Origin: Oenanthe sinensis
Lineage: Eukaryota > Streptophyta > Magnoliopsida > Apiales > Apiaceae
Length of the DNA: 64,000 bases
Direction of reading: 5' to 3'
NCBI GenBank assembly: GCA_028671895.1
Contig: CM053802.1
Span: 19,661,631-19,725,630, forward strand
Shown here: positions 21,801 to 34,566 of the stretch, one piece after another
Layout: each line of letters starts with the position of its first letter
How positions within the stretch are numbered: the stretch's first letter is position 1
Notes under the pieces: model-generated
Told to the model about the DNA's origin: nothing
What the model saw: the letters and a program-made list of their open reading frames with translations, nothing else
Databases searched by the model: none
Program-made: the position numbers and the translations under genes

Positions 21801-24800
21801 GAATGACAACTAATATTAATGGATTTTGCAAAAGACATGAATTACATCACTTAAACTACATATTAAGTGGTTCCATTAATATTAGCATTAAACAATTAAA
21901 AGTAAATAAAATTACAATTAATTAATATATAAAAATATTTATGCTGAAACATTTGATACATATAGCATGAATAACATATGACAGCACAAAGTACGAGATC
22001 CTGGATATAAATTGACTATACAAAAAGATGCTACAATGTTAGGTCCCTAGGTCCCGGGTGATCATAGGTAATCTCATAATGATAATATTGAGTCCCGGGT
22101 GGTCACACGCCAAACATTAATCAGTTCCTAGAGATCGTAGACATCTAAATAGCATGAACACTCTCTATAAACTTTACATTTAAATAAATCAACATTAGAC
22201 TAGAGTGACATACCTTAGTCAATAGAGCTTTTACTGGTGTATGATCGTTGAATGAACAATTACTCCTCTTTGCCCTAGAGATCGAACGTTTACTCCTTTC
22301 GAGATCGAACGTTTACTCCTTTTGGACAGGAATAACTTTTCAGCTACCAGTTAACATTGTTCCTCGAAACAATACCATGCTCATCCAGACGGAAACTGCA
22401 TTACCTTCAACACCCAAATATTTCCTTGTAGATATTGGTCTTGGCAGCAGCTTCACTAAACTCAGCACACTAGAAACCAGTAGTCTTGACACTAGCAGAG
22501 TAGAACCTTAAAAAAAAACTATGAACTACCCTTCAACTTCTGTATCAATACCAAGTCTTCATGTGGATTGATTCCTTGCGCTAAGTGTATCTGCCTCTGG
22601 TTTAATTGAGTTAGTTCCTTGATTTGAACCCTCCTCAAACTTGATTAGTTAGTGCATCTTCAGTCTTCATTGAATTCACTCAGAAAAACCAATGAAATAC
22701 ACTTATACATGCACGACCAATCACTACTCTACTACCCAGTTTCATCAAGAACTGACTCTAGGAAATGTTGTTACACAAAACCCTTTGTCATGACAGATGT
22801 GTCCTTAATGTTTCCTTAGATATTCAGTGGGTAGAGTAGTCTTCTTCAAATATGATTGAGATCATCTTGCATTATCTTTAAATTGACAATTTCATTTCTA
22901 ATATGCAATCACTCAATCTGGATCACTCAGTGCTCCTAAGAATCTCAACTCTTACTCAATGAGCACTGCTAGCCTTTGAACATCAAACACGACTAGTTGA
23001 TCCAACTTACTGATGCTCCCCCTGTGATGCTGCTTGCAGCTTTTCTTCATCTAGTGTCATCTGATCTTGAGCCCTAAACAGGATGTCAACCTTTAAAAAT
23101 TCAAAGCTAAAATCAAACGAATGCTAGGGAGCTTGATGATGATGTTCACTGCATCTAGATCATCTTAAATCAATCACAGACTCTGTTTAAGCTCTTAACT
23201 ACAAATAAGATAGCCTTCCATCACACCATGTGACTTCAGGCATGATTAATCTTACTTGATGTCTTCTCTTTACATTTGCTGATTAGACTTGCTGTGTCAA
23301 CTGATTCAGCCGTAGTGAATAGGAAACCTTAAGTCTATCCATTATCCTTGTAATTCCACTCAAGGTCTGGATTTCCCTATCAACTCCTCCATTTGGTCAT
23401 GAAGTTCGGAAACTGAACTTTACTCTAGAATACTCCTTTCAGTGCAGACATAACATAGAACTTCGTTCGTCAACAAATTCCATTACCTGCCCTCAAAGTG
23501 TTCTTACAGCAATCTGCCTAATCCTTTGAATGTGATTAATCACTGAGATGCTTCATCTATCGAATGCATGAACAACCACCAAAACTAAACAGGGTAGCCT
23601 TTGACTTGACTTCCCTTCAACTGACATACTTCACTAATGTCATTCTTAAAAGAATTTCATTAGAAGTAGTCTTTTCTCACCAACTTCATCTTTACCGTCG
23701 AATCCGTTATCTTGATAAACCAAGTATTAGTTGATAAACCAAGTGTGAGAGCATCACTTGTTGTTGCAGCTAACTCCATTCTGATAAACTTCAACGAATA
23801 GTTGACTTCATCATAAGCATTACATTTCGTGTCAGCAATAACCTCACTTCTAGTAGAGTGAGCTTCTATTTCTCTTGACCCCGATCAATATTGTTCATCC
23901 CGAACTGATATTAGGAAATCCTTCGCAAAGAATTCCCTAGGTCTTTCTTAATATTGTGCTTCAGATCATTCAAGAAAAATAGGTAACCTTGCTTAACCAT
24001 TTGAATACCAAAGCAAAAGTAGTTACATGCCTCGAACATGAAAATGTCAGAGATATATAACTTGTACATGTTGAAAGATACTCTGCATTCACAAATGATT
24101 AAGACACGTGGTCCTCAATTTTGATTGAGTCCAAGGGTTAGAGATATTTTTAAACATAGTTAACAACAAAGCATTCAAGTTCAACATGCTCATTCGTATC
24201 TGACTAATCACTCCTCATTTATATCAGCCTCAACAAGTAGTCTTGGCTATGAGCTCAGTGATCCCAACCTAACTTAAGGTGGACTAGCAGTCTATAAGAA
24301 TCATGTCGTACATATATGTAGTCATAGAAGAATCAATTACTCAGATTCCTAATTCTTCTAAATCACCTTTGTTGTTCACTTTAACATTATATTATCTCTA
24401 ATTACTTGAGTCAATTTAGATTTAAAAATTTAATTCATGGTTTATTATACTGACCCCTAGGCAATTCCCAAATTAGAAACAAACTCATCTTAACAAGCAC
24501 ATGATCAGATATAGCATTTAATACAACCATGCGAGTATAAACAGATTATTGACAATGTAAACATCAAGGCACTTAGCATGCAGCAAATACTCTTTCCGGT
24601 AAATGTACCCCTACAAATACCTAAGACTCTATATGCTAACATGATCAATTATCGTAAAGCAAGCATTAAATCACACAAGATCTAATCATGAAGTCAAATA
24701 CTGATAAACAAGCAACACTAACAAACTAGCATAAGTTATCTAATTTATATAGAAATCAAGGTGAGACATGCATTACATCAAACTTATAATATAATGCAGT

Positions 24801-25440
24801 TCAGCACTTAATACTCTATAATTAAATCAAACAAGTATAAACTAGTTAGAAAGTATACCTGAGCGATGCTTAGCATTCCATCTCGAGTGATAATCAATTG
24901 ATCCAAATCAATTTCCATTCTACTGACACTCATGGAAGTATCCTTGCATTTGACCTCAATAAGCAATGATGTTCCTGCTTCAACCCAAATTGATACCTGA
25001 TTGTTCTGCTTAAAGACCCCGACATAGAATGTCTCATGTTCTGCTTGAAAAGATCACTCTTCTTTATATGTGTAGCAATAACCCCTTGATTATCATATGT
25101 CAGTGATAATCAAACCTTGTGTATTTCTGCCACTGATGTCCTTTAACCAAATCTTCAATTGTTGTTTTGGTTCTTTGACCGTTAAACTGAATTCCTTTTC
25201 AAAATCCCAAATTCTTCAGATATTGATTCGAAAACCACTGATCGAAGACTCTTCCCTAAATGAACTAATCCCCTTTCAATAACCAAATGATCCACTGAGT
25301 AGACCGATGTAGAAATACATCTCCAATGGTAAGATCAGGTCTCAACTCCATTAGAATGTTCTTCAGTCAGTTCGTTTGTCCTCAACGAACGAAGAATCAA
25401 CTCCTGTTGTTTCGTTTAATAAAACATTTTGTTCAAACAG
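18881..25440 (-). other. 14-kb element, non-coding interior
   Basis: No frame over about 110 codons and no retroviral motif on either strand. Local repeats: a 75-80-bp pair with CAAATCYATGCACTGGATCG at about 19545-19650, and a short tandem GAGATCGAACGTTTACTCCT at about 22280-22320. CCCGGGTG-containing words lie at 22050-22105. The region may derive from a gene-bearing element by decay, but nothing identifiable is left. Confidence 0.55.
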
Positions 25441-26180
25441 ACGTATTTAATTTTTTAGGAATTTAAATAATCAAAATAAATTGAAAATGCATTTTTGATA
25501 AATAATAATAAATTTCTCAATTTCAAATTATAAATAAAATAAAATAATTCGAAAAGAAAGTTTTGATATAGAAATAACAAATTTTTCAAGGTATATTAAA
25601 TAATCATGAAAAAGAAATTATTTCAAATCAAAATTAATTTTCAAAGAATTTTATAGAATTTATAATCCAAAACAGTTTTAATTATAATTAAAATAAAACA
25701 GATTGAAAATATAAGTTTGATATAAAAATAATAAATTTTCAAGTCATCTTAGATATTCTTGAAAATAAATTATTTCAACCAAAATGATTTTCCAAAAAGT
25801 TTTATGAGATTTATAATTAAAACTTCTATAAAAAATAAATTATTAAACCTCAAAAATAATTCTCAAAATACTTTTAAGAATATTAAACTCAAAAGAAATT
25901 AAATTGGATTTTAAAATTAATTTTAGTTTTCAAATTAATAAAATTCTTAAATAAGAATATTAAAAATATAAAATATTTGACTCTAAAATTTAAAAGAAAA
26001 TAAAATATTTTCCAAGATGTAAAATAAACTTGAAAAATAAATTATTTAAATTTAAAAATTATTTCCAAAATATTTTGAATAATTAAATTCAAATTTAATT
26101 ATTAAATTAATTATTAAACTAAAAATAATTTGAGAGAAAAACAATTTTTGTTTTAAATAAAAGTTAAGCTATGTAGCCAT
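25441..26180. repeat. Very AT-rich low-complexity block
   Basis: Mostly A and T with recurring AAAATAATT/TTTTCAAG words. It separates the palindromic array from the rest of the interior. No coding frame. Confidence 0.6.
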
Positions 26181-26212
26181 GTGTCATGTTGAAACAGCCT
26201 TCTAAGAAAAAA

Positions 26213-28504
26213 AATTCTACATAGAAATGTTCTAGTTAGGCTCTATGTAGAACATTAAGTAGAACTTCTGACTTAGAAAATATTTTTAACTTCAGAATTT
26301 CTACTTAGGTTCTATCTAGAACATTAAGTAGAATTTCTACATAGAAATGTTCTACTTAGGCTCTATGTAGAACATTAAGTAGAACTTCTGACTTAGAAAA
26401 TATTTCTAACTCCAGAATTTCTACTTAGGTTCTATCTAGAACATTAAGTAGAATTTCTACATAGAAATGTTCTACTTAGGCTCTATGTAGAACATTAAGT
26501 AGAACTTCTGACTTAGAAAATATTTCTAACTCCAGAATTTCTACTTAGGTTCTCTCTAGAACATTAAGTAGAATTTCTACATAGAAATGTTCTACTTAGG
26601 CTCTATGTAGAACATTAAGTAGAACTTCTGACTTAGAAAATATTTCTAACTCCAGAATTTCTACTTAGGTTCTATCTAGAACATTAAGTAGAATTTCTAC
26701 ATAGAAATGTTCTACTTAGGCTCTATGTAGAACATTAAGTAGAACTTCTGACTTAGAAAATATTTCTAACTCCAGAATTTCTACTTAGGTTCTATCTAGA
26801 ACATTAAGTAGAATATTCGACATAGAAATGTTCTACTTAGGCTCTATGTAGAACATTAAGTAGAACTTCTGACTTAGAAAATATTTCTAACTCCAGAATT
26901 TCTACTTAGGTTCTATCTAGAACATTAAGTAGAATTTCTACATAGAAATGTTCTACTTAGGCTCTATGTAGAACATTAAGTAGAACTTCTGACTTAGAAA
27001 ATATTTCTAACTCCAGAATTTCTACTTAGGTTCTATCTAGAACATTAAGTAGAATTTCTACATAGAAATGTTCTACTTAGGCTCTATGTAGAACATTAAG
27101 TAGAACTTCTGACTTAGAAAATATTTCTAACTCCAGAATTTCTACTTAGGTTCTATCTAGAACATTAAGTAGAATATTCAACATAGAAATGTTCTACTTA
27201 GGCTCTATGTAGAACATTAAGTAGAACTTCTGACTTAGAAAATATTTCTAACTCCAGAATTTCTACTTAGGTTCTATCTAGAACATTAAGTAGAATTTCT
27301 ACATAGAAATGTTCTACTTAGGCTCTATGTAGAACATTAAGTAGAACTTCTGACTTAGAAAATATTTCTAACTCCAGAATTTCTACTTAGGTTCTATCTA
27401 GAACATTAAGTAGAATATTCGACATAGAAATGTTCTACTTAGGCTCTATGTAGAACATTAAGTAGAACTTCTGACTTAGAAAATATTTCTAACTCCAGAA
27501 TTTCTACTTAGGTTCTATCTAGAACATTAAGTAGAATTTCTACATAGAAACGTTCTACTTAGGCTCTATGTAGAACATTAAGTAGAACTTCTGACTTAGA
27601 AAATATTTCTAACTCCAGAATTTCTACTTAGGTTCTATCTAGAACATTAAGTAAAATTTCTACATAGAAATGTTCTACTTAGGCTCTATGTAGAACATTA
27701 AGTAGAACTTCTGACTTAGAAAATATTTCTAACTCCAGAATTTCTACTTAGGTTCTATCTAGAACATTAAGTAGAATTTCTACATAGAAATGTTCTACTT
27801 AGGCTCTATGTAGAACATTAAGTAGAACTTCTGACTTAGAAAATATTTCTAACTCCAGAATTTCTACTTAGGTTCTATCTAGAACATTAAGTAGAATATT
27901 CGACATAGAAATGTTCTACTTAGGCTCTATGTAGAACATTAAGTAGAACTTCTGACTTAGAAAATATTTCTAACTCCAGAATTTCTACTTAGGTTCTATC
28001 TAGAACATTAAGTAGAATTTCTACATAGAAATGTTCTACTTAGGCTCTATGTAGAACATTAAGTAGAACTTCTGACTTAGAAAATATTTCTAACTCCAGA
28101 ATTTCTACTTAGGTTCTATCTAGAACATTAAGTAGAATTTCTACATAGAAATGTTCTACTTAGGCTCTATGTAGAACATTAAGTAGAACTTCTGACTTAG
28201 AAAATATTTCTAACTCCAGAATTTCTACTTAGGTTCTATCTAGAACATTAAGTAGAATTTCTACATAGAAATGTTCTACTTAGGCTCTATGTAGAACATT
28301 AAGTAGAACTTCTGACTTAGAAAATATTTCTAACTCCAGAATTTCTACTTAGGTTCTATCTAGAACATTAAGTAGAATTTCTACATAGAAATGTTCTACT
28401 TAGGCTCTATGTAGAACATTAAGTAGAACTTCTGACTTAGAAAATATTTCTAACTCCAGAATTTCTACTTAGGTTCTATCTAGAACATTAAGTAGAATAT
28501 TCGA
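26213..28504 (-). repeat. Array of about nineteen 120-bp palindromic tandem repeats in the leader of the 14-kb element
   Basis: Units begin (ATAGAAATG) at 26221, 26341, 26461, 26581, 26701, 26822, 26942, 27062, 27183, 27303, 27424, 27544, 27664, 27784, 27905, 28025, 28145, 28265 and 28385. Each unit is two related halves of about 60 bp with a TTCTACTTAGG...AACATTAAGTAGAA core. Within a half, several overlapping inverted repeats compete: AATGTTCTAC/GTAGAACATT, GTTCTACTTA/TAAGTAGAAC and TTCTACATAGA/TCTATGTAGAA. Units are nearly identical. A one-base-longer variant (TATTCGACATAG or TATTCAACATAG) marks the starts at 26822, 27183, 27424 and 27905, and a related TATTCGAGATAAT ends the array. It lies about 230 bp from the PBS, so it would be in the RNA leader. 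Confidence 0.9.
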
Positions 28505-28741
28505 GATAATGTTCGAGTTAGACACTATCTCGAACATCAAGTCGAATTTCTACATAGAAATGTTCTACTTAGCCATCTCGAATATTCTACATAGGAATGT
28601 TCTACTTGGCCATCTAGAACATTTTGTACTTAGAAAAATTCCGGGCTTCAGAAAAAATTCTGGATGTCCAGTGAACCAATTGTACCCTCTTTAATCTCAA
28701 AAATAAAAATAGATCCAATCGATTTGTATGTCAATCGAGTA
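28505..28741. other. Degenerate edge of the array and PBS-proximal leader
   Basis: Diverged pieces of the repeat (TTCTACATAGAAATGTTCTA, CATCTCGAATATTC) continue to about 28625. The rest is single-copy leader up to the PBS. Confidence 0.6.
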
Positions 28742-28753
28742 GCTCTGATACCA
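28742..28753 (-). other. 14-kb element primer-binding site
   Basis: The minus strand reads TGGTATCAGAGC, complementary to initiator-Met tRNA, two bases from the 5' LTR. This fixes the element's orientation. Confidence 0.9.
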
Positions 28754-28755
28754 AT

Positions 28756-30210
28756 TGTTAGGTCCTGGAGATCGTAGAGGGGGGTGAATACGATTCCCAA
28801 ATAAAAATCTGACTTTTATTTATTTTTGGGACAACATAAAAATTACTTTGGTTCAAACCCAGGTACTGTTCATCATCTTCTTCAACCTCAAGAACACCAT
28901 TAAAATAACCAAGATAATGAACGGTAAATCATCCAAAACACACAACACAACAAGATCCAAGAATATAACTTTATATTCATTGAAGTGGGGTAGATGCTAC
29001 AACAAGTTCAAGAACAAAAGCTCAAGAACACAACAAAGAAATGATTTTTAGCTCCTCTAAAAATATTACAAATTCTAGATCTAGGAGACAAAAATCAAAC
29101 CTATCTTCTAAACAAGATTTAGCAATGTTTACAATAGAAGAATAGATGAGTGGTATGATAAAGAAAATCATGGCTCTAAAATATGCAAGATCTAGTTCGG
29201 CCATGGGGGAGAGAAAAATAATTCTTTTTCTCTCTCCCCTTTTCTCTTCTCATCCGGATGCACTACCTACTGATTAAGACTTGGGTTTCTTCTTTATATA
29301 TTGAAAAAGGTGTTGCTTTTTATTTTTCCACCTTTTTCTCTTGTTCTCCCAAATCATATCTTCAAAGTCATGTGCCAAGCATGCCTTTGGAAATATTTAA
29401 TATAAAAGTAATATTTAATAAATATATAAAATATAAATAAAGAATATCTTTATTTATAAAATATATAAATAATTAAATAATTACTTTATTTAATTAAATT
29501 AAATATTTCCATTCCACTCTTCAATTTGTGTAGACTTCCTTATCCAAATACTTGGCCCCGTATACGTGACTCCACCACGTCCAAGTATTTGGCCTTCTAA
29601 TCTGTGAAGCTTTAGTAAGATCCAATCAGGTTGTGCCGTCTGTCCCTTATCCATTAGGCTGACATTTCTCCAACACTGATTTACCACCTTTGTTGATCCT
29701 CCACTTGACTCAAGAAAACCAACAATTTTAGAATGATTAAAATCATATTAACCGACGAGAGCTTGTCTCCAATGTCCTGACACTTGATGCAACGGTCTGG
29801 TTCATAAGTGACTAGTCTTGATAGGGGCTCTTGATTCCGAACATGATTCCACATTCTTCTTTGCAAACCTTACTTGTTGCTTCGATTGTAATGCACTAAA
29901 ATCATCATAGACTAAGACAATCTTCTGTAGCTTCCACATCCTTGAATAGATGTCAACATCTTTTATTCTTCACTGAGGCATGAACATGTTAATGAACTTC
30001 TTCCAGTGAGCTTCAAGTCTGTAGATGATCCTTTGATACTTTGTCTTAACTGAACTCTGTGATCCAAGATTTCTGTGCACCTGCATATTATTACATGTCC
30101 TGTTCTATTGTTGAGTTATCATCAACCATTACATAGAGATTACATTTAGCATTTCTAGTACACATGAAAGTGCAGTGAGTTACTTCCCTTCACTCCTATC
30201 TCCCCTTTCA
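28756..30210 (-). repeat. 14-kb element, 5' LTR
   Basis: 1455 bp with the same ends as 16171-17617. The 12-bp palindrome arms lie at 29544-29555 and 29581-29592. Confidence 0.9.
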
Positions 30211-30470
30211 CTCAGTCAGTCGAAGCTTTAAAGCAGTTGATCGAGACTCAAAAAGAAGAAATCGAGGGGGACAGCAGTCTTGATGTTTGGCAGAAGAGGG
30301 CTCGCGATCCTAGCTTTACCCCTTCCCCTCATCAAGCTGTTCCTGAGGCAACTCCCCAAAAACCCATGAAGAAAAGCTCCTCCGAAGAAGAAGAATCAAG
30401 TGAAGACGGAGAAGGTTCATCTTCGTCTAGCGGGGATGAGTCTTCAGAAGAGGAGGAATCGTCTAAATAG
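30211..30470 (+). pseudogene. Extra antisense gene of element A, rest of exon 3
   Basis: After the duplicated CTCAG the frame of exon 3 continues exactly (SVEALKQLIETQKEEIEGD follows on from DPKVDFQSPQ before the insertion). It ends at TAG 30468-30470 after a Ser/Glu-rich acidic tail (SSSEEEESSEDGEG...). It would be the C-terminus of the coiled-coil protein begun at 14435. The piece has no start of its own with any support. Confidence 0.7.
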
Positions 30471-30835
30471 ATAGGTTTTTTATTCTTGTATTTATGTTGA
30501 CACTTAGTGGCTTTGTAAAAATATTTGACCCTCGGGCTTTTATTTATGTAATCGTGTTTTTTTCACATTTCTATCTTTTTACTTTCTGGCATTGTTTTGC
30601 TTGTTTTACGTGTTTAACTTGAACATAAATAACAAATACTTGCGAGGCTTGTAAAAGACTTAGTGAAAATGACCAATGTTATATAAGGATGATAGAAAAC
30701 ATTCTTTAGAAACTTATCATGTTTTCAAATGTAACTTAGTATTAAAAATATGTCATGCCTTTGAGGCTAATAAACCGATACTTAAATGTTTTTAAAAATC
30801 AAAGTTGAAAACTTAAACATAATAAATTCTCAAGT
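30471..30835. other. Spacer between the convergent extra gene and pol of element A
   Basis: T-rich, with several possible plant poly-A signals on either strand. No gene. Confidence 0.5.
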
Positions 30836-33800
30836 TGGCTGCATTCCAGCTTCTTAGGATTTCAATCCCTTCAAGGGTTTGGAGCTTGTACGCGCCCTAC
30901 CCTGTGACTTCCACTCGGTATGGTCCTTCCTAGTTCGGAGCTAACTTGCCCTTTGGACCAGCTCTAGATGCCTCGATCTTTCGCAGGACTAAGTCTCTTT
31001 TGCGTAAGAACCTTTCCTTCACTCTAAATTGTAGTAGAACGAAGCTTTCTTCTGGTTTGCCATAATTCTAGTATTGGCTTCGTCGCGCAGCTCATCTATC
31101 AAGTCTAGAGCCAACTTCATGCCTTCCCCATTGGTGTCAATCTGAAACTCCTGCACTCTTGGTGATGTCTGAGTAATTTTGACGGGCACCACTGCCTCAG
31201 CCCCATAGGCTAGTTGAAAAAGTGTAGCCCGTGTTGAAGCTCTACAAGTAGTTCGGTATGCCCATAAGATTGGGAGCAACTCGTCAACCCAAGTGCCTTG
31301 AGAGCGTTCAATCCTCTTCTTAAGTCTGTCCAGGATAATTCTATTGGCAACTTCATCTTGTCCATTTGATTGTGGATGAGCTACTGAAGTGAAGCGTAGT
31401 TCAATGTTGTAGTTTCTACAGTACTCTATGAAGTTCTTGTTGTTAAACTAAGTTACATTGCCCGTCACCAGGATTCGGGGTATCCCATACCTGCATATAA
31501 AATTCTCCCAGAAGAATTGAGTCACATTCTTAGTATCAATCTTGGCTAAGGGTTTCGCTTCTATCTACTTAGTGAAGTAGTCGATTGCGACAATGAGAAA
31601 CTTCCTCTGTGCACTGGCCATAGGAAATGGGCCTAAGATATCCATTCTCCACATGGAAAAGGGGAGTGGAGAGTTGATGGATGTCAGCATCTCAAGGGGC
31701 TGCCTAATGATGGGTGCAAACCTTTAGCAATGATCACATTTCTTAACATAAGTATTAGCATCTCTAAGCATCTCAGGCCAATAGAATCCCAGCCTTATGA
31801 CTTTATGAGCAAGAGCCCTGCTTCTAAGGTGTTGGCCACATATACCTTCATGAACTTCCTTTAGGGCAGCTTCAGCCTCATGGGGTCTCAGACACTTCAA
31901 GTAGGGTATCACGTACGATTTCTTATAAAGAATTCCCTCTATGAGGGCATACTTTAAGGCTCGCACTGATAGCTTGTGTGCCTCCATGGGGTCGGTTAGT
32001 GTCTTTCCCATTTCTAAGTAGAGCTTGATGGGATCCATCCAACATGTTTCCAGCCCAATCGGGGCTACTAGTTTAGCGTTAATGCTTGGAGCCTTCAAGA
32101 CTTGGAAATAAACACTGCCACAACAACTCTCACTCTCTGATGATGCAAACTTAGATAAGGCATCGGCCTTCACATTCTCCTCTCTCGGAATATATTCAAA
32201 GTGACATTCTTCAAATTGCGTATCTTGATCTTTAGCAATTCTCAAATATTTTTCCATAGTCTCTTCTTGGGCCTCAAACTCCCCATTTACTTTAGAGATT
32301 ACTAGCCTTGAATTGCCACATATCTTCAACTTTGTTCACCCTCAGGGTTCTAGCCAGGCCAAGTCCAGCTATCAAAGCTTCATATTCTGCTTCGTTATTT
32401 GTAGTTGGGAAATCCAACTTGATTTCATGCTCGACAACAAACCCATCAGGGCTTTTCAAAACTAAGCTAGCTCCGCTAGTGCTCATTTTTGAAGCTCCGT
32501 CAAAAAAGAGTAGCCAGTATTCTTTGAGTTCCTCTTCTTTTTCCTTCTTCTTTCTAGTTTCTTTATCCTCTTCATGCCCCCCAACTTCTTGGTTGGGAAT
32601 GGTACATTCAACCACGAAGTCAGCTAGAGCTTGAGCCTTGATGGCCGTTCTTGGCTTGTATTTGATTTCGAACTCTCCAAGCTCAATAGCCCATTTGATT
32701 AGCCTCACACTGGCCTTGGAGTTGTGCAGTATGTTTCTCAGGGGCTGGTATGTCAAGACTTCAATAACATGCACATGAAAGTACGAGCGTAGCTTTCTTG
32801 AAGACATTATCAATGCTAATGCAAACTTCTCAACCGTTGAGTAGTTCAGCTCTGCTCCATGCAAAATCTTACTAACATAATAAATGGGTTTCTAAACTTT
32901 TGCTTCCTCTTTCACAAGAACGGCGCTCAAGGCTGAATTAGAGGCAGCAAGGTACAAGTATAGCACTTCTTCAGGTTTCAGTTTGGCAACCAAGGGTGGC
33001 TCAGCCATATATTTCTTCATCTCTTCAAAAGTTGCTTGACTCTCGTCATTCCATTCAAAGTTCTTGACCTTATTAAGGGCCTTGAAGAATGGTAGGCATT
33101 TTTCTCCTGACTTGGATATGAAGCATCCCAGGGCTGATATCCTTTCTGTGAGCTTTTGGACATCCTTTACTGTCTTAGGGGGTTCCATGTCCAAGATTGC
33201 TTGAATCTTATCGGGAGTGGCCTCAATGCCTCTTTTGGAAACCATCAGACCTAGAAATTTCCCAGAACCTACACCAAAGGCATACTTGGTCGGGTTCAAC
33301 ATCATTGTGTGGGCTCTCAGAACTTCAAATGCCTCCTTCTGGTGCTTAAGATAATCGGCCTTGTCTAGGCTTTTGACTAACATGTCGTCAACGTAGACTT
33401 CCACGGTCTTACCGATGAGGTGCTTGAAAATTTTATTCACAAGCCTTTGATATGTGGCTCCTATATTCTTAAGCCCAAAAGTCATAACTAGATAACAAAA
33501 AATACCAAAGTCAGTAATGAATGATACCTTAGGGATGTCATCGGGGTACATTTTAATCTGATTGTAGCCACTAAATCCATCCATGAAGCTAAGCATCTCA
33601 TGCCCAGTTGTGGTATCTATCAACGTGTCTATCCTTGGCAATGGGAAACAGTCCTTAGGATAGGTATCATTCAAATCTGTGAAGTCCACACACATTATCC
33701 ACTTCCTATTGCTCTTCCTGACCATCACAGGGTTAGCTTGCCACTCAGGAAATTGAATTTCTTCAATAAATCCGGCTTCCAACAACTTCTCTACTTCTTG

Positions 33801-34566
33801 ATTAATGGCCTCTTGTCTTTCAGGAGCAAAACTTCTTTTCTTCTATTTGAATGTTGTCCTTCTAGGATTCATATTAAATTGATGCGTTATAAGCTTAGGG
33901 TTTATCCCTGGCATGTCGGCTGTCGTCCAAGCAAAGACATCTCTGTTATCTTGCAAGAATTGTACCAGTTGCTGTTTCAGGTCCTTGGGGAGTGAAGTCC
34001 CCATATATGTCACTTTCTCGTGATCTAGAGGATCTAAAGGAGCAGGCTCCAAGTCCTCTACGGGCTTACCCCTCCTTTCTTCTCGATCCCTCACATCCAT
34101 GTCTTCAATAGGGAGAACCTGCCCCCCAGTGCCACTAGACTTTAAGGCAGCCACATAACAACTCCTGGCCATTTTTTGATCTCCCTTCCTTCTCCCACTC
34201 CATTCCTAGTCGGGAATTTGAGTTTCAGATGGTACGTAGAGGCGATCGCCTTGAAAGCATGCAGCCCAGTCCTGCCAAGGATCGCATTATAGGTGGTGTT
34301 TGCCTTGATAACCAGGAAATTCAGCATTTGAGTAGACTGTCGAGGTTCTTCGCTCATAGTCAAGGGTAATTGTATAATTCCCTCTATCCGAGATTTTACT
34401 CCATTGAAACCATAGATAGGCATGTTAGAGGGGATCAGTTACGAATCATTATATCCCATTTTCACAAAAGTGTCATAAAATAGGATGTCTACGGGTGATC
34501 CACCGTCTACTAAGACTCTTTTCACATGAGAGTTTCCTATGACAGGGGTGATTACCAAGGGATCAT
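30836..34566 (-). pseudogene. Element A pol: protease end, RT, two RNase H domains, integrase (broken)
   Basis: Read from high to low coordinates. Protease motif VLVDGGSPVDILF at about 34500 (the usual DTGS is DGGS). Pre-RT 34423-33843. RT 33785-32892 with SFMDGFSGYNQI and the catalytic YVDDMLVKS. RNase H 32864-32500 with the tether to a second, archaeal-type RNase H (LLFFDGASKMSTSGASL, NNEAEYEALIAGL), characteristic of Tat. Integrase zinc site near 31850-31725 (H...H...KKCDHC). The core at about 31720-31280 is badly broken. C-terminal part 31279-30836 (RTTCRASTRATLF, then KLALDLIDELRDEAN). Stops and frameshifts fall at several domain joins (near 32890, 31560, 31450, 31018). The reading is cut at 34566 by the Tekay insertion and resumes at 48413. 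Confidence 0.85.

Larger units (their letters stand above)
16171..30210 (-). mobile_element. 14.0-kb non-coding LTR element (LARD), Sirevirus-like, nested in element A
   Basis: Two nearly identical LTRs of about 1.45 kb enclose 11.1 kb with no gag or pol. The PBS next to the right LTR and the polypurine tract next to the left LTR show that it runs on the minus strand. The target duplication CTCAG lies at 16166-16170 and 30211-30215. The PBS context, GGGGGGTGAATAC near the LTR end, a long palindrome in the LTR and repeated purine tracts before the 3' LTR resemble Sireviruses, but without coding sequence that assignment is inference. It must depend on proteins supplied by an autonomous relative. 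Confidence 0.85.

Noticed and set aside
26213..28504. CRISPR array
   Set aside because: Units are contiguous with no variable spacers, and the context is a plant retrotransposon.
32308..32634. Plus-strand Ser/Phe-rich frame of 108 codons
   Set aside because: It is the shadow of the RNase H coding sequence of element A on the minus strand.
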